The notes under the pieces are model-generated. The model did not search any database and was not told the DNA's origin. It saw nothing but the letters and a program-made list of their open reading frames with translations. Below are positions 24,568 through 36,663 of a stretch of DNA of 64,000 nucleotides, one piece after another. Source of the DNA: Taeniopygia guttata (lineage: Eukaryota > Chordata > Aves > Passeriformes > Estrildidae); contig NC_133032.1 of the NCBI RefSeq assembly GCF_048771995.1, positions 16,310,501 through 16,374,500 on the forward strand, read 5' to 3'. Position numbers and translations under genes: made by a program. Numbering within the stretch: the first letter of the stretch is position 1; each line of letters begins with the position of its first letter.

Positions 24568-24612
24568 AATGTCCTTTCAAGGCTTTCAATGTCCTTTCAA
24601 CGTCCTTTCAAT
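24568..24612. repeat. Short tandem repeat of GTCCTTTCAA
   Basis: The decamer GTCCTTTCAA occurs three times, with an intervening GGCTTTCAA variant. This is a small local expansion. Confidence 0.85.
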
Positions 24613-25045
24613 TTTATTGGCTTTGTATGAGCTCCAAAATTATGTTTTTATGGTATCCAACTTAAATTTTATGTAACTAATATAAAGAAGCATGCTATTC
24701 CTAGAGAACAGAACAGACCTGGAGTTATAGATTTAAATAGAAGGAAGAGAAGTGGGGTGTATATATTTAGATTTAACTGCATTTGAGAAGGGTTTGAAAA
24801 ACTCTTGTTCTTGGAAACAATGAGATACAAACCTGTTTGCATAGTTGATCTCTGGCCAGAAAGGATTCCTGACAGGTGAAATATTAACCTATAAGGAATG
24901 CAGTTTCTTAGGGCAATGAGCTATTGGCTTCAAACCAACTTTAATGCAGAGCTAAGGTGACCATTTAAAAAACATATATGCATTCAGAGGTCTGCATGGC
25001 TGCCAGACCAGAACAGGATTACCCTTCCTCTTAGCTATAGCTTAC
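24613..25045. other. Noncoding spacer
   Basis: Nothing recognised. Confidence 0.45.
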
Positions 25046-25074
25046 CTGTTTGTAATTGGCCTGGTTCTCTAGTG
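25046..25074 (-). other. Candidate 29-bp micro-exon, minus strand
   Basis: Between an acceptor ATTACTTTTCAG and a strong donor AAACAG|GTAAGC on the minus strand. One frame reads LENQANYKQ (phase 1 in, phase 0 out). That matches the exit phase of 44,564-44,765 and the entry phase of 17,081-17,142. The very short length makes chance likely. Confidence 0.12.
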
Positions 25075-25606
25075 CTGAAAAGTAATTTCTGGCTATATAG
25101 TGGACAAAAATCTATTGCTTTGGTTGTGTCATTGCTGCAGGCAGGTGTGGTGTTTATGAGAACTATAATAGCAGCTGAGAGCTATATTAGTAATTCTAAT
25201 GTTTCAGGATAGAGAGAGAGCTCAAGGAATGTTTCCTCCCCAGAGTCTGTGCTGGGAGTGATAATCTTCCTAAGCAAGGTCAAATTTAAACAGGATCCAT
25301 GTCATAGGAGACATGAAAAGGGAAACATGAAAAGCTCTGAGCCTGTTGAAGGTGACAGGTAAAAAGTCCCAAGCCCCATTCCTTTGCAGCATGATGTGCT
25401 AGTTCTGCTAGTAAATGCCATGTTCAAGATGCACCACTGAACCCACCAGGTAGCTACTGCTCCAGGAAATGCTTTTTAGGCCCCAGGAGGCATCTATGCT
25501 AAAATGGCAAAATACCAGTGGAACATCTCATTCTTTCTGTCAACTCAGAAAAGGCTAAGCATCTAAAGCACAATCTAGACCACAGTGTTCATTCTAAATG
25601 GTTCCC
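25075..25606. other. Noncoding spacer
   Basis: Nothing recognised. Confidence 0.45.
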
Positions 25607-25628
25607 TTTTTTTTTTTTTTTTTTTTTT
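25607..25628. repeat. T22 homopolymer flanked by C runs
   Basis: Twenty-two T bounded by CCC and CCCC. It could be the reverse-strand remnant of a poly(A) tail, but no element body was recognised. Confidence 0.95.
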
Positions 25629-28220
25629 CCCCAAAGTGCAAAGTATGACTTTCTGTCCCTGAGCTCTGATTGGACTCTGATGTGGTTTGCAGGTGTTCAA
25701 TGTACAGCTGGAGGAGGCCCGAACATGTTGGAACTCACACCTGTGTGATAATTAAAAAAAAAACCCAACTGTGTTCTCTGCAGAGTGAGTTTCTTTCTCT
25801 AAGTACTATTCACTTCCCAATGATTTGGTGGCACTCTGGAGATACCAATTGTAGGACTGATGTGCTCCTTTTTTTGGTGGGTTTCAATCTACTCATAGGT
25901 TCTTGTAGATTCCTTACAATTAGAACCTTTTTGACTAGGAAGTTTAGGAGAAGGAAGATGGGAAGAGGTAAGCATTACATCCCAAATACCACTCACTTGT
26001 GACAGTGAAATGGGAATTTACTCATGGAAGGTATATGACCTTAAAAGAAATAAGAATGGTCTTATTTATAGCAATGTTAAAACTATCATAACTAGGAAGC
26101 TGGGTTAATCTACTTAGAAGAAAAAGGTGTCTCCATTTACTGTGCTTTTATTTTCTATTTTTCACAGGGTCATTCCAATATTAATTCACATTGGGTGAGT
26201 TCCTAGTCACAGCAGAAAGAGCAAGAAAGTACTTCCTCTAGAATTTCTTTTCACATTAAATGTTTGACTACAGCCTCAGAGAGGGACTGTTATGGACAGT
26301 GTCCAGGAAGTGTCTCAGCTCTCATTAAACACAGATCATTAAACATACTGCACAATGAGTCATTGTGGCTGTCACATATAGTTAGGCCATGCTGCTGCTG
26401 TTGCCACTACGCAAAAGGCAGGATGTTAAGCTTTAGTATAATTACAATTTTGCCTACAAAAAGGTGCAGAAATTTAACCAAAGCAACCACTTTGCTTTCC
26501 CTAACTCCTCCTTTCATATCATACCTATTAATATTGACCCATGGAGGGATTTCACTCCTCAGTAAATATCAGTGGCTTACAGACAGAGTTGACTGTAAAA
26601 CTGAATTTGTGGGCCCATAGTTCACGTTGCTTTCAATAACAGGAAACAAAAACATATAAGGGACTAATTATTTGAAACACTAAGCATTTCTGACAAGGCA
26701 ATTTGAGTAGAAAATGGAAACCTGATACTCTTGCAGAACCAAACTGAGCAAACAATCCTTTAAGAAGAGGAAAAAGGAGAGAAAATACAGCCCTAGAGGG
26801 AATTTGTGAATGCCTTCATAACAGGAAGCACTACTGAACTCCTATAATGGCATCTAGAGTGTACCACCGTAAGATCACCTTTCTTATAGAGGTGTATGGA
26901 AAACAGCACATCAAACTGCACCCTCTTCAGTCAGTGACTAAATTGCTGCTAAGTCCATGAGCAAAGTGGGTCCCAATGTGGTGGAGATCACTGCTACTAT
27001 TTCTAGTCTGTATTTCAATAGCTTCAGATGTATTAAGCAGGTCTTTCCCCTCATCCCTCTCACAGGGGATGTACTGTCAACTACTGTGTGTTTGCAGCTG
27101 GGATGCAGCCTAATTCCAGCCTTCTTCCAATGTGCTTCTGGTAACACAAGGGCAGACCATTTAGTAATCTGTGATTCAAGTACACCTGGTGGTTAAAGCT
27201 ATTGCAGTACAACTAGCAGAAAAAGAATAAATTGTCTGAAACAGGTACTAAATGCTTGAATGGACAATCTCCTTCCTTTAAAAAAAACAAAAAAACAAAA
27301 AACCAAAAACAACCTAACCAAAACCAGAAAAAAACCCTCACTGATTCCATGTTCTGCTTTTATGTAAGAAAACCCTCAGAGCAGAATAGAAAACCCACCC
27401 CCAAAAAAGCAAACAACCCTTCACTTAAAACCACAGTTCACGTGACAAGGTGATAGATAACCTAACCAATTGGATTTTGACTTGCTGAGATCTATGTAAT
27501 AACTCAGATCTTGTAACTGGGAGCCCTAAATATATGTGAAATAAAATTTTAAAAAAAAATCTAAATTTTGAAGAGAATGTGCCATCCCCACATTTAAGGA
27601 AATGGTATCCTGTTGTTTTATCTCCATTATTACAGCAGATACAGAGATAATTTTATTTATGATCCAAATAGAAATACATTTTGGCATCTGTTCTATGCCA
27701 ATAGTTGCTCTTGCTATGAACATGCTTACATTTTATTGCATTGGGCTATTTGCCACTTTATGTAAGCTACACCAGCTGCTCTTGCTCTTGCATGACAGAT
27801 TACTGTATGCAGCACTCTGGTTTTTCCTAAAGCAGATAACGCTTTGTAAAATCCGGATAACTAAGTCTCTAGGAAGTGATTGTAAGTTATATTAAAACTG
27901 TGATAACTGAGAATCAAAACAGTCCTGAAGAACTGTACTAAAAAGCTGCTACTTCAAGGGAAAATTGTGGTTATGGATAGCTGGCTCTTTTACTAATGTA
28001 TATTCTTACATTCTTACTTGCTATATTTTTTTCTAGTACTTGCTGTTTTTGCTTAAAGTTGGCACACAATGAAGAAAAATATTAATAATAACCTTATACA
28101 CTGAGAAAATGTCTATTTTAATTTTTATGGCAACTAAATACACTGAAATCAGTTTAGATCTACTGCAAACAAAGCCTTGAAACTCTCTTTGTTGCATTTC
28201 TGTGACAGGTTTCATGCTCT
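25629..28220. other. Noncoding stretch with A-rich patch
   Basis: A-rich (CAAAA)n-like sequence lies at 27,279-27,342. Open frames of up to 118 codons at 26.3-26.6 kb and 97 codons at 27.6-27.9 kb show no family resemblance or splice context. No gene was recognised. Confidence 0.45.
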
Positions 28221-28265
28221 GTTTTCCTGGCAACCTTCTGCCTGGGAAAGCAGCATTATGCAAAT
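28221..28265 (+). promoter_or_regulatory. Possible RFX X-box plus POU octamer
   Basis: GTTTTCCTGGCAAC (28221-28234) matches 11 of 14 positions of the palindromic X-box GTTGCCATGGCAAC, with an intact right half. A perfect octamer ATGCAAAT follows at 28258-28265. A second TGGCAAC half-site lies near 28,278. Motif matches are seen; regulatory function is inference. Confidence 0.25.
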
Positions 28266-28814
28266 AAAAACTCAAATGGCAACCACAGAAGGAAAATATA
28301 ACACAATTTTTCTTGACATTTAGTAATATAGGTAAGATCATGCCATCACAAAACTAAATCAAGTTTTTTTTTTCCTCAGGTGTAAACTCTGCCTCAGCTA
28401 CATTTTAAAACCAGTTTTTCTATTATTTGGGTGCAACATGGCTGCAAAATCATGTTAATTCCAAATTTAGAAATTATATACTTAAGCAGCAGTTGAACTT
28501 TGCTGGTTTGGATAGGTGTTGGTGATTAAAGTGCCCATAAGTATAAGGTTGTGTGGGCACTGCTGCTGCAATAAAAAGTCTAAGTATAATTGGTCTGAGG
28601 GTGTGGAGAGAGGCAGCAGGGGATGCTGGTAGGAACAGTAAAAGCTCAACAGGGTTACAGAAACCTGCCAAATCTCCATCCTCACTGCAGGGAGCTCCTG
28701 ATGCTGCCAGGCAGTAAGGAAAACAGATGGCTGCTGCCTTTAAAGCCAGTAACATTAATTTCTGTGCCTGTTGTGTATTTTTGCTCCTTCCCCTCGATTT
28801 CCCAACTCCTGCAG
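28266..28814. other. Noncoding spacer, rising GC
   Basis: Base composition becomes less AT-rich toward 28,600-29,100. Overlapping open frames on both strands here (up to 129 codons) look like a consequence of that composition. Confidence 0.4.
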
Positions 28815-28871
28815 TAGCTGCTGCAGCAGCCAGGCATTGGCAGACACGTTGGAAGGCAGCCACGCATGCAA
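28815..28871 (+). other. Candidate symmetric 57-bp exon
   Basis: A long pyrimidine-rich acceptor (CTTCCCCTCGATTTCCCAAC + TCCTGCAG) ends at 28814. A donor CAA|GTGAGT starts at 28872. The 57 bp (19 codons) are open in two frames, one reading SCCSSQALADTLEGSHAC. Length divisible by three would suit a cassette exon. The patch is GC-rich and retains CpGs in an otherwise AT-rich, CpG-poor area. Its phases do not join to the other plus-strand candidates without an early stop, so it may be noncoding. Confidence 0.2.
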
Positions 28872-31019
28872 GTGAGTTTCAGCTGAAGGTGATGGCTGCT
28901 TTGTTTTGGTTTTCCTTTTCCCCAAGCTGCTTCCACAATTTGGCAAAGGAGGGTCAAAGGGAGGATTAGAAATAGTGGGATTGGAGAACATGCCAGAAGC
29001 TATTAGAGGGAAGGAAGCAGAGCTATAGTAAATGTGGAGATGGAGCAGTGCCAGTAGGAGTGGGGGCATGGGGGTTTGGATGCAATTAGCACAGCCGGAC
29101 AAACATACCCTAACATGGACACTTCACAGCTTCATGCTGAATAATCCTCTATTTTGTGCTTATTTTCACTGGGGTATAGCTAAAACCTGTAGCTCGGGCC
29201 TTGTTTTTTTCCTCAAAAACAGCAATAATGTGGACCTGATAAGACTAGCAGCTAGAAGTGATTTCACAGAATGCTCTAAACCAAGTGTCTATATCTAAAA
29301 GAGAAAAGCATGAGATGGAAAAAATTAACATTTAAGTTTGTTTGCACCGTATTTCACCTATTTTGAATGACTGAAAGAATTTGAGTTTTTTTTCCTTAGC
29401 TTTCTGAAACTTCTAAAGCATTTGTGTGCTGTTGTGAAGACTAACAAAGCACCAGTTTGAAGGAAGACAGAAACTTATAGGATGCTGAATTTTAATTTTA
29501 GAATATCAGTAAGAGAGCTAAAAGAAAGACACAGTCTTGAGCTGAGTTAGGAATTCAATAAAATATATGCATCGGTTGACATGCAGAGTAATGATGGCAT
29601 ATGACTGACTTGTCACCTACCTTAGGGGAAAGATTCTGCCCTTGTGCAGGTTTCTGACTGTTGATCTCAACCAATGAATGTTTTGTGCTTTAAACAGATG
29701 TTTTTGATTTAGGCCAATGAAAGCCAATGGAAGCTTTTTCTAGTCTCTGATGAAAGAGTGCCAGCCCCATCAAACAAGCAGATTTGGTGCTTGGCATCTG
29801 AATTGAGTAGCAAAACCAGATAATTTCCTCTTGTAAAAGCTGTGTGCCATCATTATTCTATGATACTCTAGAAATTTCATAATTAGTACTGACTTGTTAT
29901 TTTTGCCATCTCCTGCATTTAATCATTTAGCCATTATTGCTGTCTACCAAGAAAGACACTAAAGCCACTTATTCAAAAGGCTTGTCTGGCTTGTCCAAAA
30001 TAGAACACAATTCCCAAACCAGCAAAATATGATGCATACAGCTGCCCCAGCTATGTAATTGTAGCAAATATTTCTAGAAGCACAGCCACAAAACAAACTC
30101 AATAGAGGTATCTAAGTACTTGACAGACATGTATTTCAAATTTATATTCTTCCACATTTTTCTGTGGTGGCATAGGTTATCACCATTCTTGTCTTTGGTT
30201 TATGAGCTTCATATGGGAAAGCAAAATATAGTGTAGAATAATCATAGTGCATTAAATCACAAAAAAAAAAAAAAAAGTCTGATGGAAATGGTGCTTATGA
30301 CTCAATGGTAAGGTACTTAAGAGCTATAGATTGGTACCTTTTATTAATGCTGTATAACATGCTCTATCAAACTACCAATAAGTATATACAAATAGATGGT
30401 TAAAACAGCTGTAGATACTCATATAGTCTACACAGAACTGAAATTATCATTTGTCAAGAAAACATAACATTTCTCAAGAAAGGCTGTAGTATAGGTATAG
30501 ATCATTAATTTATCATTTCCAGTTAGGGATGATCTGTGATTAAAGCACTATATTATTTCTTTGCTTTTAGTCACAAGTAACCCTGTCCCCTTTGAGTCTT
30601 TGAATCTGCAAGTAGCTGAAGGATCTGGTGCAGACTGCAGAGCATGAATGAACATTTGAAAATGAGTGGCAAGAATTTTCTTGGCTCATTAATAATAACG
30701 TGTTGTGGAATTGGAAAGAAGATAGATATTGCTTTATTACCTTCTGTTCCCAACAGTCTTAGAATTTTACTTTGAATGTGCTGTATATACAGGCTTTATT
30801 CCCCTGCAAAGAGAAATGACATTTTCTCCAGGCCCTTAACTCACAAGCTGGCACAGTGGTATGTGTGATAAGAGATACTGGACCTCTGGAAGTGTATCTA
30901 GTTCCCTGTTGTGATGCTGCTGTTTATCGCATCTCTCCAGGCATGCGTTTTTGGAAATGCACTCATGAGTTTAGTTCCCATTTTGTGCAAGGCTGTTGAA
31001 ACATGCAATTTCAACCTTG
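28872..31019. other. Noncoding stretch
   Basis: A16 at 30261-30276. Otherwise unique AT-rich DNA with no recognised gene. Confidence 0.5.
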
Positions 31020-31091
31020 TTTATTACTATTATTACTATTGCTATTACTATTAATGTTACTGTTACTGTTATTATTACTATTTATTACTAT
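31020..31091. repeat. ATT/TACT trinucleotide-type microsatellite
   Basis: An imperfect run of ATT, ACT and GTT triplets about 72 bp long, interrupted enough to be old. Confidence 0.9.
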
Positions 31092-34000
31092 GCTCTTGCA
31101 GTACTTGGCGCTGTTTTGTTGCAAGCATTGTCTGTGGGACTACTCTTTTAACTCTTGACTGTCTAAGTGGTATAATAATTAAATGATTCATTGAGAGTCA
31201 TAAATTCTGGTGAGAAGTGCTGTGTAAATACCCTTAAACAAAGGGCAAAGCAATACCAGCTGGATGGAGAGGTAGGCATAAGAAATTTGGAAACTCTGAA
31301 ATGGGGTGAAAAGTTTTTTTCTTTCCCATAGTGCTTAGAGAGTGCCTAGAGAGTGTAAAATGCCCAAGTCATGTATCTTTAATCCAGTACCTGAGGAAGA
31401 TGCAAACCTCACAGTGGTGGGCTTAAAGGTTTGAGGGAAATGAATTTCATCAGTCTGAAAGTGTGGAATAAATTACTTGACTCCATCCTAAAGAGGAGGG
31501 TGAGGGGATCTTTGTGTTTTCTCACTGGTTTTACTCTGGGATGGGAAAATTTTCTCACAGCTGGGGGATTTAGTAATCTTCTGGCTGCAGGCTTTGGACT
31601 GAAAATACACCCTACTATCAGAGCTAGGTTCCCCTGGCCCTAATATGGGATTATGATGATAACTGCATGGTTTAATAAAATATTGTAGTTGGGATTTGAG
31701 CAGGAGCTTTTAGATCATGCCAGCATAAGCAATGGCCATAAAAACAGGACATATAAACTCTCATTCCTGCTTACAGCAGAAGGCAACAGGCCAGTAAACA
31801 GACAATGCTTCTAACAGATGCTCAGGTTACAAGACTTAAGGTTGTAAGATGTTTAAAACCAGATTTTTACAAAAGCTGATGTAGAATCTTGTGAGTTTAT
31901 ACAGGCTGCATGACATATATTAATGCTGCGCTTTGTGTAGGCACCAAGATCTAAATCAATTTCAGGGAAAGGAAGAAAGAAACCAAGTCAAGTAACTGTT
32001 CAAGTTCACAGTGTGTGTGAAGGTGGAAAGCCTGTGTGAACATACTTCTAGGGGCAGTGAGTGAAATCCTGCACTGATGATTTCAGGGAAAGAGAAGTCC
32101 TAAAACCCCAGTACATCTGCCGAGGTTTTTTCTCTTCATTTCCTGTGCAGAGCTAGAAGTGGAGGAGAGAAATGTATCACATGCGGTTTACCCCAGTTGA
32201 CCATATTGTGGTGTCTGAGTTCTTAGAGAGCCCTAAAAGATTTCTGTCAAACTATGACATTTTCAGTGAGAAATGGGTTCATACAATGTAATTGGACTGC
32301 TTTCATCACCTGAGCCTCCTGACTGAATTGCTGCTTGCTTCTCACTTTGACCCAGCTACCCAGCGGTCCCTGCTCCTGGGGTCAGCTGGAATGTTTTCAA
32401 AATAAGGGGCTAAAATCCAAGAATGTACCAAAAGCTGCCCAGCCACCAAATGCTCCTGAACTAATTTCAAACATTACTTGTGGATGATTCTTCTTACACG
32501 TTGGAAATGTCTTACAGCTACAATGGGAAGCTTAGGGTCCTGCAAATACAACCAGAGTCAGACTGATACCAGCAAACCTTTCTTTCATGCGACTCTGAAA
32601 GACTTGCTTGTGTAATATAATCAAACCATTAGGAATTGCTTCTTCCTGAGAAAAATACAGCAAAACTACTAAAGTCATTGTGTGTATACAGGACTCCATA
32701 AGAATTTTATTTGGTATCTACTGGGATAGCTCATCCTTGCTGCCTACATCTACAATGGGTAGCATGGTTATTCCAACCCATGAAGTGGACACATAAAGTG
32801 CCCACAAAGATTGTACACTCTCAAAATTTTTTTGTTTCATAAAAAAAAAAGATGAATTGCTGTTACAGAACAGAGCTTACATTGAATTTATCTGTCTTGT
32901 TACCTAATATTTAAGCATTGTTTAAATTGGTCCTGCAGTGGAGTTTAGTGACTATATGTGGCTGATGTGGGATATCTGGTCAGAATCAGGATAATATTTT
33001 ACTTTATTAGAGCTTTAAATTTCCATATAATTTTATGAAAAAATTATTAAATTCTTTATAGATTTACAGTTGGCTTAATTAGTGTTCAAAACCCCAGTGA
33101 CAGGGAAATGTCATGTGGTTCAATGTCTGTTTTTCAATCAGCCAACTAACCAGAAACCTCTATGTATATTCAGTGCCATACATCTTGGACCACAGACTCA
33201 GCTTCTGAGTCCTTGAGCTTCAGGTTGGGATGTATACACATGGGCATCCAGAAATACTGTGGGGAACATAAATAAGGTTATTCAGCAATAAATTAGCATT
33301 CTTGTTTTGGCTGGCTTTTAGGTTTGCATCTGCAAACAGCTGAAGAGTGAAGGCTGAGACTGTATTTGTTAATCTAATTTTACATCTCATTCTTCAAATA
33401 GCACAAGTATTTAAATTTTTTGCAGATTATCTACTGATCTTCCTTCATTGTACTGTTGCAGGAGCATTCAGTAAACCTTACAAAGTCATGATCATACCTA
33501 TTTTCTGGGATGTTCTTCTTCTTTCAGTATAAATCTCACATTTAAACTCCATAATAAGAGATACAGGAAATTCTATTCAAATAATCCATTGCCTTTGTGT
33601 TAGATCTACTTTTAATTTAGAATGTGGTCCTATCGTTTCCTTTTTTGCAGCATTACTGGACAAGAGGACCTTGTGCACTTTTGCAATGATTTGCAAAAAC
33701 ATCCTGAAACAACCTTTACTGAGACTGTGCTTTGTACTAGTTGAAATTACATTTGTGAGTGTTTGATAACACAAAATTAAGTTATACTCATCATACCAGC
33801 ATTGTTGACTGGCAAACTCATGGAAAGTGAAGAAAGAGGAGGAGGAGTGTGTGGGTAAGGATGGCTAATCTGTAGTAGCTAGCTGACTCTTGATTTCAGA
33901 GAGAATAAATCTAATCTTTTCTAACAAGACTCCCTGAATATGCACCTGGGATTCCTAGAAGAAAGGGTGTCTTGAATCTGAAATGAGGAAAATTTTAATG

Positions 34001-34641
34001 GAGTTCCAAGTTTTTCCATAAGTTCTTTTGTGATTGGTAGCTTTACAGGAACCATTGTAAAAATCAAGGAAATTACAGAAATACTGCTAAGTAGTGAAGC
34101 TCTGCATGAGTTGTCTATTTTAGCAGATTTCAGAGTTTCAATAAAATCAAGTAACTGATAGATGGGTCACACTCCAGGTTGGCCTTAGGGCCAGCTGCCA
34201 CTCTGCATACATGAATGCACATGAGCCATCTCAATGCCTCGGGGAGGAGGTGGCCCCATGGGTTAGGGTAACATGACAGCTTGCTGGAAAATTAGAGCAG
34301 AGAGATGGGCCCCTGCAGAAGTTATAAACAGAACAGGTGGCAGAAAGTAAGGGGTAATCACACATTTTAAATTAAAAAGGAAAAAAATCTCTGGAGGCTG
34401 TATGGCCCCAAAATCTTCAGCTAGGTCTAGGAGGGCTCCTGTGAGAATCAATGCTTCAGTCACCTAGCAGGCATACTTTGGCAGGCTGCTCTGCCCCCCA
34501 AAAACCTGTTCCCTTAGTATTCTATACAGGATTTATATGCTTCACTGAAAGTCCACCTGCTGCATGTGTATGTCAACAACCAGCTCCTGAACAGCCATTG
34601 CAGGGCAATGGGGTTTTGGTGTTGTTTTGGTTTTGGGGTAG
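31092..34641. other. Noncoding stretch
   Basis: Unique AT-rich sequence. Short open frames only. No recognisable gene or repeat was seen. Confidence 0.5.
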
Positions 34642-34874
34642 ACTTTTGGGATATATGCTGCAATTCCTTGGCTCATACAAGGTGTAATGAGAAACAGTTG
34701 AGAAACTATCTGAATAGTCTTGCTGCTTCTAGTAATAAGGAGTTAAATGATGCAGATCCTCAACCGCACGATGCACTACTCTCAGATCTTTCCAATACTG
34801 ATTTTCAAACTTTTGTTAGTAGAAGTCCAAACTGGCCTGGTGAAAAAGATTCACGCCCTATGCTGTCAGTGTAG
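34642..34874 (+). other. Protein-like terminal open segment, unrecognised
   Basis: After a T/G-rich acceptor-like site ending TTTTGGGGTAG at 34641, one frame stays open for 76 codons to a TAG at 34872-34874. The peptide is polar and protein-like (RCNEKQLRNYLNSLAASSN, LLSDLSNTDFQTFVSR, NWPGEKDSRPMLSV) and retains two CpGs. It would suit the last coding part of a gene or a decayed retrocopy. I do not recognise the sequence, the acceptor is weak, and upstream exons were not found. Confidence 0.2.
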
Positions 34875-35438
34875 CAATGATGCTGAGAGCACAGGGAAGT
34901 CTAGAGAACAGCCAGATTTTTATTTCTTAAGAGCTAATCACTTGTATAAGGAAAAATAATGGAAATATGTGAATGCAAAAAAACTTGTTTTCTAGTATTT
35001 TAAGAATCTCTCCAGGTCTCATCAACAGGGCGTCAGTGTGGTAAGATTCCATTATTTCAGAGAAGATTATATCCTTGCATGCAATATATATAGCTTCTAA
35101 ATAAAAAAGGTAAACAAAGGAATTTGTCAAAAGCCTTGATTTCACTTATAGTGCTTCCTCTTTCCTTGCTTCTAGTTTGCCATTGCTTCAGGTCTGGGTA
35201 GTGATGGTCTGTGTACATGACTAATGTGAACAGTTGTAAGAATCTTCTTTGTACATTTCCATTTTTCTAATTTTTTTCACCACTGTTTTATCCTTCCCAC
35301 TTGCTGTTCGGTGACTGACCATTCACCTTTTGAAATATTGCTGGCATTCTTATTCTCCTATTCACTCTCTGCTTCTGAGCACCCAGGCCCTGAAAGTCAA
35401 AAAGCCAAGGCTGTGTGGCAGGTGGGCAAGTGCTTCTT
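34875..35438. other. Noncoding spacer
   Basis: Nothing recognised. Confidence 0.4.
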
Positions 35439-35479
35439 GTGCAAATATATTCATTTGCATTTGAATGTTTAATTTGCAT
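35439..35479 (+). promoter_or_regulatory. Cluster of three POU octamer-like sites
   Basis: GTGCAAAT (35439-35446, 7/8 match to ATGCAAAT) is followed by two perfect ATTTGCAT copies at 35453-35460 and 35472-35479. The last two are 19 bp apart start to start, close to two helical turns. Three sites in 41 bp is more than AT-richness alone would suggest. An enhancer role is inference. Confidence 0.3.
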
Positions 35480-36394
35480 ACAAATGCTTTCATTCATAGG
35501 AATAAAAAGATTCTCTCTGTTGTGAACCATTTGTGCAAAGAAAAATTGGATTAATGAAATTACTCAGAAAAGTAGGGGAGATATCAGGTTTCATGCCGTT
35601 TTCACTTCAGTATTATGTTTACAATTTGATAATGCATGTCTGAGAAGAACCAAAATTCAATTTTCAAGTACTGTTGATTTTTAAACTTTTTACTGTATGA
35701 GATTTTTGTTGGCTTTCCATGGCGTGCATACAGAGCCAGACAGCGTAGACCTAAAGTGGTCTCAGTTCTAACGGGGACCTCTTCTACTAGAGATGAAGAA
35801 CGTCAAATACAATTTCTCCTTAGAATTGCTGATATTGAGAAAATACTCTGAAAGTCTTTTAAATTTTTTAGATCTATAGTAGATACATTTGTACTTGAGT
35901 CTGTGGCTTTTTAATACCCTTTACTTGAGGTCATCGCTAGCATAGGCACACCTGCTTCTTAACTTGGCTCACAATTCTGTACACAGACCACTTCTCTATT
36001 AGGAATTACCAGTTAAATGAAAAGTGTGTCAAAAAACCTAAAGAGGACTATGTACGCAAATTATTTGAGTGGTGCCATCAGCAAAGAAACAGTCATCATA
36101 AGAGAGAAGGTCAGCCAATGCTTGAAAACAGACTACTGGCAACAATTCTAAAAATTATTTTTACTTTTTGACTTGCATTTTAAGTGGAATGAGAGGAACT
36201 GTTGGAAGAGCACACTTGTTTAAATTTTGAAATTTTCCTTTATGTATTAGATGTTGAGCTGACCAAACATGTCTTTTAAAATTTTTCTAAATATGACAGC
36301 TACTAGTCTTTGTGACAAGAAAACCCAGAGCCTGGAATCTTCCACCAGAAACTTTTCTCTGGACACTGAAATGCTTCTTTTTATGTTCTTGTAG
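35480..36394. other. Noncoding spacer
   Basis: Nothing recognised. Confidence 0.4.
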
Positions 36395-36438
36395 TTATGG
36401 CTCTGCTCAGATGAAAATGATCTGAAGAAAATTTTGAG
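36395..36438 (+). other. Candidate 44-bp exon
   Basis: A strong acceptor (TGCTTCTTTTTATGTTCTTGTAG) and donor GAG|GTAAGA enclose 44 bp. One frame is open, reading LWLCSDENDLKKIL (phase 0 in, phase 2 out). Joining it to the 45,189 candidate gives an early stop. It may be noncoding or a pseudo-exon. Confidence 0.15.
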
Positions 36439-36613
36439 GTAAGAAGAGGTGGTCATAGTGTTTCTTAAGACATTTCATCCCAAAACCTTGATTTTGTTCC
36501 AATTGTTTAGGAGATTAAATAGGTTAATGGGAAGGATATGCAACTCTGTAGTGTTTAGTTTTTTCTGTCATGCATCACTTAGGTGCACAGCCAAAGATCA
36601 GGTTCTGATCTTT
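36439..36613. other. Noncoding spacer
   Basis: Nothing recognised. Confidence 0.4.
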
Positions 36614-36663
36614 GAAGATGCAGATACTACAAGGTACTGAAGATGCAGATACTGCAAGGCTTA
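36614..36663. repeat. 25-bp tandem duplication
   Basis: GAAGATGCAGATACTACAAGG + TACT is followed at once by a second copy differing at a few positions. It appears recent because identity is high over the first 21 bases. Confidence 0.85.

Noticed and set aside
26264..26620. 118-codon plus-strand frame
   Set aside because: Mixed composition with no motif, no family and no promoter or splice support.
28474..28863. 129-codon minus-strand frame with poly-Ala
   Set aside because: The poly-Ala comes from a GCT/CAG-rich patch, and overlapping frames on both strands are equally open.
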